Source: DATGLG01 sp035294245
GTDB lineage: Bacteria > Pseudomonadota > Alphaproteobacteria > JACZXZ01
Assembly: GCA_035294245.1 (NCBI GenBank)
Contig: DATGLG010000019.1
Location: 10,758 to 74,757 of the forward strand
DNA length: 64,000 nt
Direction: 5' to 3'
Numbering within the stretch: position 1 is the first letter of the stretch; each line of letters begins with the position of its first letter. The translations under genes and the position numbers were made by a program. The notes beneath the pieces are model-generated. The model was not told where the DNA came from. It was given only the letters and a program-made list of their open reading frames with translations, and ran no database searches. Below, piece by piece: positions 36,261 through 44,534 of this stretch.

Positions 36261-36577
36261 TCGCACCCGCTGCGCGCGCTGCTCACCCGGTGCTTGGGCC
36301 GGCTTGTCGTCCGCCGGTGGTGTCCGCCGCGCGCCCGGCCGTGTCCGGCCTTGAGATGACCCGTGCTCGTCGCCGCGTCGCGAAAATAGGTCATGATGAA
36401 GACGCGAATCGCGGCAGTCAGGGTCGAGTGGTTCCGCTGTTGCGCCACGAAGGTCGCAAGATCGCTCACGGTGCGGCGCTCCCGCTGCGCGATCTCCTGA
36501 AGCGCGTCCCACATCGGCGGCTCGAGGCGGATGCTCGTGCGGCGCCCCGAAACAATCACGTTACGAGTGGTCAGCAT
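36245..36577 (-). CDS. Ribbon-helix-helix domain protein
   Basis: 110-residue small DNA-binding protein. The N-terminal 65 residues form an RHH_4 domain (NVIVSGRRTSIRLEPPMWDALQEIAQRERRTVSDLATFVAQQR ... AAIRVFIMTYFRDAA), a beta-strand arm plus two helices that dimerise and bind DNA in the MetJ/Arc style. The C terminus is basic, low-complexity and probably disordered. Targets are unknown. The AT-rich inverted repeat at 36670-36701, just upstream of its start, is a candidate autoregulatory operator. Confidence 0.8.
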   Translation of the reverse strand: MLTTRNVIVSGRRTSIRLEPPMWDALQEIAQRERRTVSDLATFVAQQRNHSTLTAAIRVFIMTYFRDAATSTGHLKAGHGRARGGHHRRTTSRPKHRVSSARSGCDQVPV

Positions 36578-36669
36578 CCGCGCCCAAACGACCGAAGCTC
36601 TCCTCCGACGCGCCGGGGTCGCCTGGTGCCACGGCCCGTCATCGACGATATCCGGAATGGTTCCATACT

Positions 36670-36701
36670 AAAAGTTGTTGCCAAAGACAAGCGCAACTTT
36701 T
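36670..36701. promoter_or_regulatory. AT-rich inverted repeat between bolA and the RHH gene
   Basis: AAAAGTTG-N16-CAACTTTT, with inner GC pairs, stands out in a GC-rich setting. It lies about 45 bases after the bolA stop and about 95 bases before the RHH gene start, both on the minus strand. It may be an operator for the RHH protein or the bolA terminator. Confidence 0.3.
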
Positions 36702-36746
36702 ACGAGCAAAGCGACGGGAGCCGGCATCGCCTGCCGGGTGCTCGCC

Positions 36747-37025
36747 CTAGCGGCGGGCATCCTCCGTCGGCGTCAGCGTGACAAGTGAAAGCGCGTGGAC
36801 GTCGGTCCGCAACTCGTCCGCGAGAATGCCATAGACCTGGCGCTGGCGGGCGACCTTCGACTGGCCCTCGAACGCCGCGGCGACGATCTCCACCCGGAAA
36901 TGGCTTTCGCCTTGAGGCCGAGCGCCGGGATGGCCGATATGGAGATGGGACTCGTCCACAATGTCGAGCCGCTCGGGGTGAAGCATCCGGGTCAATTTTT
37001 CGCGGATACGTCCGGCGACACGCAT
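36747..37025 (-). CDS. bolA: BolA family protein
   Basis: 92-residue BolA-like protein (MRVAGRIREKLTRMLHPERLDIVDESHLHIGH ... ESHFRVEIVAAAFEGQSKVARQRQVYGILADEL ... VHALSLVTLTP). The class II KH-like fold is evident, with the conserved His residues in SHLHIGH and in VHAL that bind [2Fe-2S] together with a monothiol glutaredoxin. Roles in iron-sulfur trafficking and stress morphology are known for the family. Divergent from the DMT transporter. Confidence 0.92.
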   Translation of the reverse strand: MRVAGRIREKLTRMLHPERLDIVDESHLHIGHPGARPQGESHFRVEIVAAAFEGQSKVARQRQVYGILADELRTDVHALSLVTLTPTEDARR

Positions 37026-37123
37026 GGCAGCCTCCTGAAAATGAGCGCTCCGGCAACGGTGGAGAAGTGATACTTTGCGGCCGCGCCGTCAATAAGGGCG
37101 CACCTCGCCTCCGGTCCTCTCTC

Positions 37124-38020
37124 ATGTCGCGGCGCCAGGCCTTCCTTATCCTCGCGGTCCTCATAATCATTTGGGGCATGAACTGGTCGGTCATGAAGAT
37201 CGGCCTTCAGGCGATCCCGCCGCTCTGGTTCGCCGCCTTGCGCATGGCGATGGGCGCCCCCTGTCTCCTCCTCGCTCTGCTCCTGACCCGGCGGCGCATC
37301 CGCCTGCCCGGCGCCCAGGACCTTCCCGTTCTGCTTTCCGTCGGCCTCGTGCAGATGGCCTGGTTCCTGGCGCTCTGCAACATGGGCCTGCGCTATGTTC
37401 CCGCCGGACGCTCGGCCGTGCTCGCCTATACGACGCCCATCTGGGTGACGCCGGCCGCCGCCTTTTTCCTGCGCGAGCGCCTGAGCCCTGCGAAGCTCTG
37501 CGGCGTGCTCCTCGGCCTCGCCGGCATCGCGGCCCTCTCCAACCCGTTCGGCTTCGATTGGAGCAACCGCGCGGTCGTGCTCGGCAACGGGCTCCTCATG
37601 CTCGGCGCCTTCGGCTGGGCGCTCAGCATCGTCCATGTCCGCGGCCATCGCTGGCACGCAACCCCGCTCGACCTCGCTCCCTGGCAAATGCTGGTCGCCA
37701 TCGTTCCGCTTGCGATACTCGCCTATGCCGTCGAGGGGATACCCCATATCGCCTGGTCACCGGCCGTCGTCGGCGTCCTCGTCTATAATGGCCCGATTGC
37801 GACTGCGTTCGCCTATTGGGCGTCGGTCGCCGTCAGCAAGACGCTGCCGGCAATCACCACGTCGCTCGGGTTGCTGGGCGTGCCCATTACCGGCGCCCTG
37901 GTCTCGGCGCTCACCCTCGGCGAGCCCTTGACGCTCAGTCTTTTGCTCGGCCTCGCCTTGATTGTCGGCGGGGTCGTGCTCATGTTGTTGGCAGACCGGC
38001 GAGCGGTCCGAGCGGCGTGA
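37124..38020 (+). CDS. DMT-superfamily transporter (EamA family)
   Basis: 298-residue inner-membrane carrier with ten hydrophobic helices and two EamA halves. It begins MSRRQAFLILAVLIIIWGMNWSVMKIGLQAIPPLWFAALR, the typical EamA first helix, and has PAGRSAVLAYTTPIWVTPAAAFFLRERLS at the end of half one and ALVSALTLGEPLTLSLLLGLALIVGGVVLM at the end of half two. Family members export amino acids, purines or other metabolites; no substrate can be assigned. The true start is ATG 37124; the longer frame overlaps bolA. Confidence 0.87.
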   Translation: MSRRQAFLILAVLIIIWGMNWSVMKIGLQAIPPLWFAALRMAMGAPCLLLALLLTRRRIRLPGAQDLPVLLSVGLVQMAWFLALCNMGLRYVPAGRSAVLAYTTPIWVTPAAAFFLRERLSPAKLCGVLLGLAGIAALSNPFGFDWSNRAVVLGNGLLMLGAFGWALSIVHVRGHRWHATPLDLAPWQMLVAIVPLAILAYAVEGIPHIAWSPAVVGVLVYNGPIATAFAYWASVAVSKTLPAITTSLGLLGVPITGALVSALTLGEPLTLSLLLGLALIVGGVVLMLLADRRAVRAA

Positions 38021-38075
38021 ATCCGCGGCGGCGCCGAGGCTTGCTTGGAAGCCCCCGGCACCCCATACTGGGTTC

Positions 38076-38654
38076 ATGCAAAGAGCGCCGCATATCGGGC
38101 TGAATTCCTGGGCCGCCGAAGACGGGCCCAAGCTGCGGCGCTGCGATCACCCGGATTGCCAAGACGAGGGCCTGTATCGAGCTCCCAAGGGCCGTGATCG
38201 GCTCAGGGAATATTACTGGTTCTGCTTGGCGCATGTCCGCGATTACAATAGCCGGTGGGATTATTACGCCGGCATGAGCGAGCGCGAGATCGAGGACTTT
38301 CGCCGGCGCGACACCATTTGGGAGCGGCCGAGCTGGCCGCTCGGGGCGCGGATGTCGCAGCGCCTGCGGCTCGATGCCGGGAAATGGCGCGACTTCTTCG
38401 GCGTCTTCGGGGAAGACCGCAGCGAGGAGACGGGCCCGGAGCAGCGCGCGCCCAAGCGCGGCTCGCCCGAGGACCAGGCCCTGGCCGTTTTCGAGCTCAG
38501 CGGCCCGGTCACGCTCGAGCGGGTCAAGTCGCGCTACAAGGAGCTGGTGAAGCGTCATCACCCGGACAAGAACGGGGGTGACAAGGCAGCGGAAGAGCGT
38601 CTCAAGATCATCAATCAGGCCTATACGACCTTGAAGAGCAGCATCTCCGCGTGA
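38076..38654 (+). CDS. J-domain (DnaJ-like) protein linked to cobST
   Basis: 192-residue protein with its J domain at the C terminus (about residues 130-190), the reverse of classical DnaJ: the HPD motif is at residues 162-164 in VKRHHPDKNGGDKAAEERLKIINQAY. The N-terminal part is conserved in alphaproteobacteria (CDHPDCQDEGLYRAPKGRDRLREYYWFCLAHVRDYN) and contains Cys/His pairs that may bind zinc. It lies 37 bases before cobS. The constant linkage suggests a DnaK co-chaperone for the CobS-CobT AAA+ complex or its assembly, but this is inference. Confidence 0.88.
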   Translation: MQRAPHIGLNSWAAEDGPKLRRCDHPDCQDEGLYRAPKGRDRLREYYWFCLAHVRDYNSRWDYYAGMSEREIEDFRRRDTIWERPSWPLGARMSQRLRLDAGKWRDFFGVFGEDRSEETGPEQRAPKRGSPEDQALAVFELSGPVTLERVKSRYKELVKRHHPDKNGGDKAAEERLKIINQAYTTLKSSISA

Positions 38655-38691
38655 TAGCGATTGCAACTCCCTTAACCGCTGGAAGAATTCG

Positions 38692-39696
38692 ATGAGTGCG
38701 AATAGCCAAATGGCGACGCCTGGGTCACTGCCGCTCGGTGCTCCCGATATCAAGGTATCCGTGCGGCAGACCTTCGGCATCGACTTCGACATGGAGGTGC
38801 CCGCCTTCAGTCAGTCGAGCGAGCTCGTCCCCGATCTCGACGAGGTCTATCGCTTCGATCGCGATACCACCCTCGCGATCCTGGCCGGCTTCGCCTATAA
38901 CCGCCGCGTGATGATCCAGGGCTATCACGGCACCGGCAAATCGACGCATATCGAGCAGGTGGCGGCCCGCCTCAATTGGCCCTGCATTCGCATCAATCTC
39001 GACAGTCACGTGAGCCGCATCGATCTCGTCGGCAAGGACGCGATCGTCATCCGCGAAGGCAAGCAGGTGACCGAGTTCCGCGAGGGGCTGTTGCCCTGGG
39101 CCCTGCAGCATCCGACGGCCCTCGTCTTCGACGAGTACGACGCCGGCCGCCCCGACGTCATGTTCGTCATCCAGCGTGTTCTCGAGGTCGAGGGCAAATT
39201 GACCTTGCTCGACCAGAACCGCGTCATTCGGCCGCACCCGGCCTTCCGGCTCTTCTCGACGACGAACACCATCGGCCTCGGCGACACCACCGGACTCTAT
39301 CACGGGACGCAGCAGATCAATCAGGGACAGATGGATCGCTGGAACATCGTTGCCACCTTGAATTATCTGCCTCACGACGAGGAGGTGGCGATCGTGCTCG
39401 CCAAGGCGGCGAGCTATGACGACGAGGAAGGCCGCAAGACGATCGATGCGATGGTCTCCCTCGCCGAGCTCACGCGGAGCGGCTTCATCGCCGGCGACAT
39501 CTCGACCGTGATGTCGCCGCGCACGGTGATCACCTGGGCCGAGAACGCGCGAATCTTCCGCGATGTGGGTGTCGGCTTCCGGGTCACCTTCCTCAACAAA
39601 TGCGACGAGGCCGAGCGCCCGGTTGTCGCCGAATATTACCAGCGCTGCTTCGGAAGCGAGCTGGCCGAATCCGCGGTCAAGCCGCCGCTCGCATGA
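38692..39696 (+). CDS. cobS: Cobaltochelatase subunit CobS
   Basis: 334-residue MoxR-type AAA+ ATPase, partner of CobT and CobN in the aerobic, ATP-driven insertion of cobalt into hydrogenobyrinate a,c-diamide. Walker A is GYHGTGKSTHIEQVAARL, Walker B lies in TALVFDEYDAGRPDV, and FRLFSTTNTIGLGDTTGLYHGTQQINQGQMDRW is the sensor/arginine-finger region of the CobS family. It is 35 bases upstream of cobT. CobN is not in the window. Confidence 0.96.
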   Translation: MSANSQMATPGSLPLGAPDIKVSVRQTFGIDFDMEVPAFSQSSELVPDLDEVYRFDRDTTLAILAGFAYNRRVMIQGYHGTGKSTHIEQVAARLNWPCIRINLDSHVSRIDLVGKDAIVIREGKQVTEFREGLLPWALQHPTALVFDEYDAGRPDVMFVIQRVLEVEGKLTLLDQNRVIRPHPAFRLFSTTNTIGLGDTTGLYHGTQQINQGQMDRWNIVATLNYLPHDEEVAIVLAKAASYDDEEGRKTIDAMVSLAELTRSGFIAGDISTVMSPRTVITWAENARIFRDVGVGFRVTFLNKCDEAERPVVAEYYQRCFGSELAESAVKPPLA

Positions 39697-39731
39697 GCAG
39701 CGGCTGCTTTGGCTGAGCGACGGGAGCGAGA

Positions 39732-41624
39732 ATGACCGCCCAGCGCAACCCGGACAACCCACTCGAAGGGTTTCGGCAGGTCACGGGTGCTGCCATGCGC
39801 GCGATTTCGGGGGAACGGGAGCTCAATGTCAGCTTCTCCCCCGACCGCCCCAACCTGGCGGGCAATCAGGCGCGCCTGTCGATGCCGTCCCGCGAGCTGC
39901 CCGCCGACGAGATTGCCGTGGTCCGCGGTGAGGCGGACAGCTTCGCCTTGCGGCTGCGCTATCACGACGCCGCCTTGCATACCCGGCGCCAGCCCGCGGG
40001 CCCGACCGCGCGCGCCATTTTTGATGCGGTCGAGCAGGTGCGCGTCGAGGCGCTGGGCAGCCGTCATATGGTCGGCGTCCAGGAGAACCTGACCGCCGCC
40101 CTCCTCGAACAATGCCGCCAGCGCGGCTATAACCGCGTCCAGAGCAGGGACGATGCGCCGCTCGCCGACGTCGTGGGCCTCCTGGCGCGCGAGGCGCTGA
40201 TGGGTGGCATCGTACCGCCTTCGGCGCGCCGCATGGTGGATTTCTGGCGAGGCACGCTCGAAAGCAAGGTCGGCAAGGACCTCTCGCAGCTCGCCGATCT
40301 CGTCGAGAATCAGGCGGCCTTCGCCGAGACGGCGCGCCAATTGATCCGCGACCTCGAGCTCAAGGAGGAGGACGCCTCCGAGACCGAGCTCGAGGACAGC
40401 GAGAGCAGCGAGAATGACGACGCCAATGCCGATGCCGAATCCCAGCCGGGCGACAGCGAGGGCAGCAGCGCCTCGAGCGGCATGACCGAGGAGGTCCAGG
40501 AAGGCACCGGGCAGGACGGCAGCGAGAGCGATACCGGCGATGCCGACGGCGAGATGATGCCCGGCTCGGGCGACGAGGATTCGGCGCGGCCGGGCCGCTC
40601 CTTCCGGCCCCATGGCGATTTGCGCAATGACCGCGGCGAGCCCCCCTATCGCGCCTTCACAACGCAATTCGACGAGACGATCGATGCGGACAAGCTCTGC
40701 GATCCGCAGGAGCTTGCGCGGCTGCGGATGCATCTCGACCAGCAGCTCTCCAATTTGCAGGGCGTGATCACCCGCCTCGCCAATCGCCTGCAGCGGCGGC
40801 TCCTGGCCAAGCAGACGCGCGCCTGGGACTTCGACGTGGAGGAGGGCATGCTGGATACGGCGCGCCTGTCACGCGTCGTCGTCAACCCTGTCTACCCGCT
40901 CTCCTACAAGGTCGAGCGCGAGACCGAGTTCCGTGACACCGTCGTGTCGCTGCTCATCGACAATTCGGGCTCGATGCGCGGCCGCCCGATCACCGTTGCG
41001 GCGATGAGCGCCGATATCCTCGCCCGCACCCTCGAGCGCTGCGCCGTCAAGGTCGAGATTCTCGGCTTCACCACGCGCGCCTGGAAGGGCGGGCAGGCGC
41101 GCGAGCGCTGGCTCGCCGAGGGCAAGCCGGCCAATCCGGGCCGCCTCAACGACCTCCGCCACATCGTCTACAAGGCGGCTGACGCGCCGTGGCGGCGGGC
41201 GCGCAAGAGCCTCGGCCTGATGCTTCGCGAGGGCATTCTCAAGGAGAACATCGACGGCGAGGCTCTCCTCTGGGCGCATAACCGCCTGCTTGCGCGATCG
41301 GAGCAGCGACGCATCCTGATGGTGATCTCGGACGGCGCCCCCGTTGACGATTCGACGCTCTCGGTCAATCCAGGCAATTATCTTGAGCGCCACCTGCGCA
41401 ACGTGATCGACTGGATCGAGACGCACTCGCCCGTCGAGCTCGTCGCCATCGGCATCGGCCACGATGTCACCCGCTATTACAACCGCGCGGTCACCATCGT
41501 GGATGCCGAGCAGCTCGGCGGCACCATGATGGAGAAGCTCGCCGAGCTCTTCGACGAGCAGCCCCACCAGAGCCGAGCCACACGGCAGCTTCGCCGCCCC
41601 GGCGCCGCCGCATCCCGGCGCTGA
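39732..41624 (+). CDS. cobT: Cobaltochelatase subunit CobT
   Basis: 630-residue CobT, the VWA-domain partner of CobS. The N-terminal CobT domain is followed by a very acidic, Ser/Glu/Asp-rich linker (about residues 205-290), then the CobT_C VWA domain with the MIDAS motif DNSGS beginning near Asp410 in LLIDNSGSMRGRPITVAAMSADILA, and the end block VELVAIGIGHDVTRYYNRAVTIVDAEQLGGTMMEKLAELF. The MIDAS metal mediates contact with the CobN catalytic subunit. The final 20 residues are basic and Ala/Arg-rich. Confidence 0.96.
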   Translation: MTAQRNPDNPLEGFRQVTGAAMRAISGERELNVSFSPDRPNLAGNQARLSMPSRELPADEIAVVRGEADSFALRLRYHDAALHTRRQPAGPTARAIFDAVEQVRVEALGSRHMVGVQENLTAALLEQCRQRGYNRVQSRDDAPLADVVGLLAREALMGGIVPPSARRMVDFWRGTLESKVGKDLSQLADLVENQAAFAETARQLIRDLELKEEDASETELEDSESSENDDANADAESQPGDSEGSSASSGMTEEVQEGTGQDGSESDTGDADGEMMPGSGDEDSARPGRSFRPHGDLRNDRGEPPYRAFTTQFDETIDADKLCDPQELARLRMHLDQQLSNLQGVITRLANRLQRRLLAKQTRAWDFDVEEGMLDTARLSRVVVNPVYPLSYKVERETEFRDTVVSLLIDNSGSMRGRPITVAAMSADILARTLERCAVKVEILGFTTRAWKGGQARERWLAEGKPANPGRLNDLRHIVYKAADAPWRRARKSLGLMLREGILKENIDGEALLWAHNRLLARSEQRRILMVISDGAPVDDSTLSVNPGNYLERHLRNVIDWIETHSPVELVAIGIGHDVTRYYNRAVTIVDAEQLGGTMMEKLAELFDEQPHQSRATRQLRRPGAAASRR

Positions 41625-41643
41625 GCCCGCTTCGGCGCCGCCC

Positions 41644-42417
41644 TCAGCTGTCGTATTTCTTGAGGAAAGCGAGGGTCCGCTTCCACGCCAGGTCCGCCGC
41701 CTCTTTGTTGTAGGTGTGCAAAAGGTTCGTCGGGTTGGCGAAAGCATGGTTCGCGTTATAGGCGTAGACCGTGACGTTCTTATGCGCCTTCTTCGCCTCG
41801 GCCTCGAAGCCCTTCACCATCTCCGTGGTGATGAACTTGTCCTGCGTGCCGTAATGGAGGAGCACGGGGCTCCGGAGCGGCGCGAGCTCCACGGCCGTCT
41901 TCTTGACATTGCCGTAATAGATGACCGTGGCGTTCACGGGCCGCGCGAGAGAGGCGTTCAACGACCAGCCGCCGCCGAAGCACCAGCCGATCGTCGCGAT
42001 CTTGCCGTCGGCTTTGGGATATTTCTTCAGCCAATCGATCCAGCTCGCCAAGATGTCGATCGCGGCCTTCGGATCCATGGCCGCGATCAAGGCTTTCCCT
42101 TCGTCGGCATTGGTCGTCACCTTGCCGCCGAAGAGATCGACGGCGAGCGCCACATAGCCGTGTTTTGCAAGCTCGGCCGCCACCGATTTGATCTGATCGT
42201 TGAGGCCCCACCACTCATGGATGAGCAGCACGGCGGGGGCCTTCGTCTTGGCGGGAAGCGCCAGGGCGCCGCTGACCTTGCGACCGCCCTCGGTCGTGAT
42301 CGTCACCGTCTCGAGTCCGGCGGCGACGGCGCGCGCGAGCACGGGATCGGCAAGGATGGTCGCGAGCGGCACGCCGGCGGCGAGGCTTTTGACAAGCGTT
42401 CTGCGCGGGATTTGCAT
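41644..42417 (-). CDS. Dienelactone hydrolase family protein, probably Tat-exported
   Basis: 257-residue alpha/beta hydrolase. The N terminus MQIPRRTLVKSLAAGVPLATILADPVLARA carries a twin-arginine pair in a Tat-like setting. The DLH pattern is KAPAVLLIHEWWGLNDQIKSVAAELAKHGYVALAVDLFGGKV, then the nucleophile elbow IGWCFGGGWSLNASL with Cys in place of Ser, and His in NANHAFANP near the end; the Cys-Asp-His triad is usual for dienelactone hydrolases. The substrate is unknown. Convergent with cobT. Confidence 0.88.
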   Translation of the reverse strand: MQIPRRTLVKSLAAGVPLATILADPVLARAVAAGLETVTITTEGGRKVSGALALPAKTKAPAVLLIHEWWGLNDQIKSVAAELAKHGYVALAVDLFGGKVTTNADEGKALIAAMDPKAAIDILASWIDWLKKYPKADGKIATIGWCFGGGWSLNASLARPVNATVIYYGNVKKTAVELAPLRSPVLLHYGTQDKFITTEMVKGFEAEAKKAHKNVTVYAYNANHAFANPTNLLHTYNKEAADLAWKRTLAFLKKYDS

Positions 42418-42552
42418 ATCTTCCCCTCATCGATAGGAATCACAGCGGCAACTGGCGCACGCCGGCCCGGATCGCGAAGCGGTGGCTGGCGCGCGCGTCC
42501 AAGCTTAGCCAGGATTGCAGCCGGGACCCCTGTCACAACTCCGTGAAAAGGC

Positions 42553-43863
42553 TCAGGTTCCGGCACTCGACCCGGCAAGATGGGCGGCGACGGCGGCGGC
42601 AAGCCGAGTCGCGTCCTTCTCCGCATCGCCCTCCGGCCGCAGCCGCAACGCGGAGAGGTTGGGGAACCAGGGCACGCTCGCGCCGCGCAGGCCCCAGAGC
42701 CAGCCCGCCGGCTGAGGGGCGACGAGAAAGACGGGCTTGCCCAGAGCTGCGGCGAGAGCGGCGCTGCGGCCGGGCATGGCGACCACGAGATCCGTCGCGG
42801 CGATTCGCGACGCCAGGGCGTCGAGATCGTCGGCCGGATCGGGCCAGTGGCCGATAGCCGGATCGGCACCGCTTTCGGGAGCATCTTCAATCTCTTGCGG
42901 CTCAAGGCCAACCAGGCAGAGCCCGGGGAGGGCGGCGAGGGCCGCGATCATGGCGTGGGGCAGTACCGCGCCGCGCCGCGCCGGCCACAAGATCTCGCCC
43001 GTCGCGGCGATGCCGAGGATGGCGCGGCCGGGACCGCGGCCGCGATAGCGGGTGCGCCAGGCCGTGGTGGCGCGCAGATCGGCGACAAGATGGCCGGCGG
43101 GCCGGCGGAACTCGGGCTTCTTGCGGCGGAAGAAGCCGGGCAGGCTGCCAAGGGTGATGGCGGCGTCGACGGGCGGCAGGGCGGCACCCTCCTCCAGAAG
43201 TGCTATACCCGGAAAGGCGCGGCGGAGCAGTGCAGCCAGCCCGGCATCACCACGGAACGTAACCTCGGGGCCCAAGGCCAGGAGGTCGCCAAGGCATTGG
43301 GAGAACACGATATCCTCGACCGCGACCCCCTCGTCCTGGAGGAGGAGGCGGGCGTTCCGCGCAGCGCGCCCCTGCCAGGGCGGCAGCCCCGTCTCGCCCA
43401 AGGAGCGCCGCGGTGGCTCCGCGCGCCAGCGCCAGCCGAAGCCCTGCCAGCCGCGCAGGAAGCTGCCTTGGGCGAGGAGGGTCAGGGATTCGTGGTAATG
43501 GGCCCGGGCATGGCGCGGATCGAGGCGGAGGGCGCGGTCATAGGCGGCAAGCGCCGCCCGGTCCTTGCCGAGAGCCATATAGGCGTCGCCGAGGCCGACG
43601 AAGCCCTCGGCGTCGGCGGAAGCCAAGGCGGTTGCGGTCTGGTGATGGAGGATGGCAAGGGCCGGTTTCCCCGCCGCCTCGAGATAGGCGGCGAGGCCGC
43701 GATGGGCGCCCGCCGCGCGCGCATCACGGGCGAGGGCGGCCCGGAAGCGCTGCGCCGCCTCCTCGCCAAGGCCTTGCTCGAGCAGGGCATTTCCCTCGGC
43801 GACGAGGGTCGTCGCGGCGCCGGGGTCGCGGGGGAGGGCGGGGGAGGAGTCCGCCGGGCTCAG
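42553..43863 (-). CDS. TPR protein with GT9-like C-terminal domain, probable CTG start
   Basis: About 436 residues. The N-terminal 150 residues form TPR units (LVAEGNALLEQGLGEEAAQ ..., GFVGLGDAYMALGKDRAALAAYDRALRLDPRHARAHYHE). The C terminus resembles a degenerate glycosyltransferase family 9 domain (IAATDLVVAMPGRSAALAAALGKPVFLVAPQPAGWLWGLRG). The frame contains no ATG or GTG before the conserved TPR region; the only upstream candidate is CTG at 43861-43863, which overlaps the rpmB stop in a CTGA junction like the common ATGA coupling. The in-frame TTG at 43624-43626 would delete two TPR helices. The start is therefore inferred. Confidence 0.7.
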   Translation of the reverse strand: MSPADSSPALPRDPGAATTLVAEGNALLEQGLGEEAAQRFRAALARDARAAGAHRGLAAYLEAAGKPALAILHHQTATALASADAEGFVGLGDAYMALGKDRAALAAYDRALRLDPRHARAHYHESLTLLAQGSFLRGWQGFGWRWRAEPPRRSLGETGLPPWQGRAARNARLLLQDEGVAVEDIVFSQCLGDLLALGPEVTFRGDAGLAALLRRAFPGIALLEEGAALPPVDAAITLGSLPGFFRRKKPEFRRPAGHLVADLRATTAWRTRYRGRGPGRAILGIAATGEILWPARRGAVLPHAMIAALAALPGLCLVGLEPQEIEDAPESGADPAIGHWPDPADDLDALASRIAATDLVVAMPGRSAALAAALGKPVFLVAPQPAGWLWGLRGASVPWFPNLSALRLRPEGDAEKDATRLAAAVAAHLAGSSAGT

Positions 43864-44159
43864 GCGGCGGCGTCGCGCTTCTCGCGGGCCTTCTCGATGC
43901 GGCGCTTGATCTTGAGCGCCGCTTTCGAGAGCTCGCTGTCGGGGGTGCCGAGAAGGAAGGCGTCGAGGCCGCCGCGATGCTCGATGGTGCGCAGGGCCGA
44001 GACGGCGAGGCGCACCCGCACGGTGGTGCCGAGGGCCTCGCTCATGAGGGCGGTGCGCTGCAGGTTCGGGAGGAACCGACGGCGGGTCTTGTTATTGGCG
44101 TGGCTGACATTGTTGCCGTACTGGATGCCAACGCCCGTCATCGAGCAGCGTCGCGACAT
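43860..44159 (-). CDS. rpmB: 50S ribosomal protein L28
   Basis: 99-residue L28 with the family opening MSRRCSMTGVGIQYGNNVSHANNKTRRRFLPNL. It belongs to the large ribosomal subunit; alphaproteobacterial L28 is longer than the E. coli form and ends in a Lys/Arg-rich helix, as here (ALKIKRRIEKAREKRDAAA). The CXXC zinc motif of some L28 proteins is absent. The downstream TPR gene appears translationally coupled to it. Confidence 0.97.
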   Translation of the reverse strand: MSRRCSMTGVGIQYGNNVSHANNKTRRRFLPNLQRTALMSEALGTTVRVRLAVSALRTIEHRGGLDAFLLGTPDSELSKAALKIKRRIEKAREKRDAAA

Positions 44160-44275
44160 GATACCTAACCTCTTGACGGAAAAGCGAGCCGGGCCCGCGG
44201 GCCCGGCCAGGCGCGTGGTTGTACCCGCCTCCCCCGCCAGCCGTCAAGCCCGCCGCCGCGGCTCGGCGGCAAAGG

Positions 44276-44295
44276 GGGGCGACGTTGGCATCCCC
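44276..44295. repeat. 20-base dispersed repeat, copy 2
   Basis: GGGGCGACGTTGGCATCCCC, the exact reverse complement of the copy at 18584-18603. Confidence 0.7.
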
Positions 44296-44335
44296 CTCGA
44301 TCCCGCCTGCTGCTGCTTGCAATGCACTGGATCAC

Positions 44336-44420
44336 CGTCGTCCCGGCCGGAGCGGAGCACCGAGCCGGGACCCAGAATTGATTGAAATAACTGGGTTCCC
44401 GCTTGTGCGGGAACGACGAA
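44336..44420. repeat. Paired palindromic repeat (family A)
   Basis: Two inverted half-elements face each other across an AT-rich spacer: left CGTCGTCCCGGCC ... GCCGGGACCCAG, right CTGGGTTCCCGC-TTGT-GCGGGAACGACG. Each half is itself a hairpin, and the two halves are also complementary. Confidence 0.75.
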
Positions 44421-44484
44421 GAGCGGTATGTGGCGATGGCTTGTTTCCATCATCGCACCACCGCTCCGCGGGGAGATGCGCAAG

Positions 44485-44504
44485 GGGGCGACATTGGCAT
44501 CCCC
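44485..44504. repeat. 20-base dispersed repeat, copy 3
   Basis: GGGGCGACATTGGCATCCCC, the same as copy 2 except for one G-to-A change. Copies 2 and 3 bracket the family A palindrome at 44336-44420. Confidence 0.65.
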
Positions 44505-44534
44505 CCGCGGGGCCGCCACCCCCGGCGCCCGCGC

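Larger units (their letters stand above)
44160..44534. other. 375-base intergenic stretch between dcd and rpmB, repeat-filled
   Basis: No gene is seen. It holds two copies of the 20-base repeat and one paired palindromic element, listed separately. The rpmB promoter must lie in its left part, but no clear -35/-10 pair was recognised. Confidence 0.7.
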
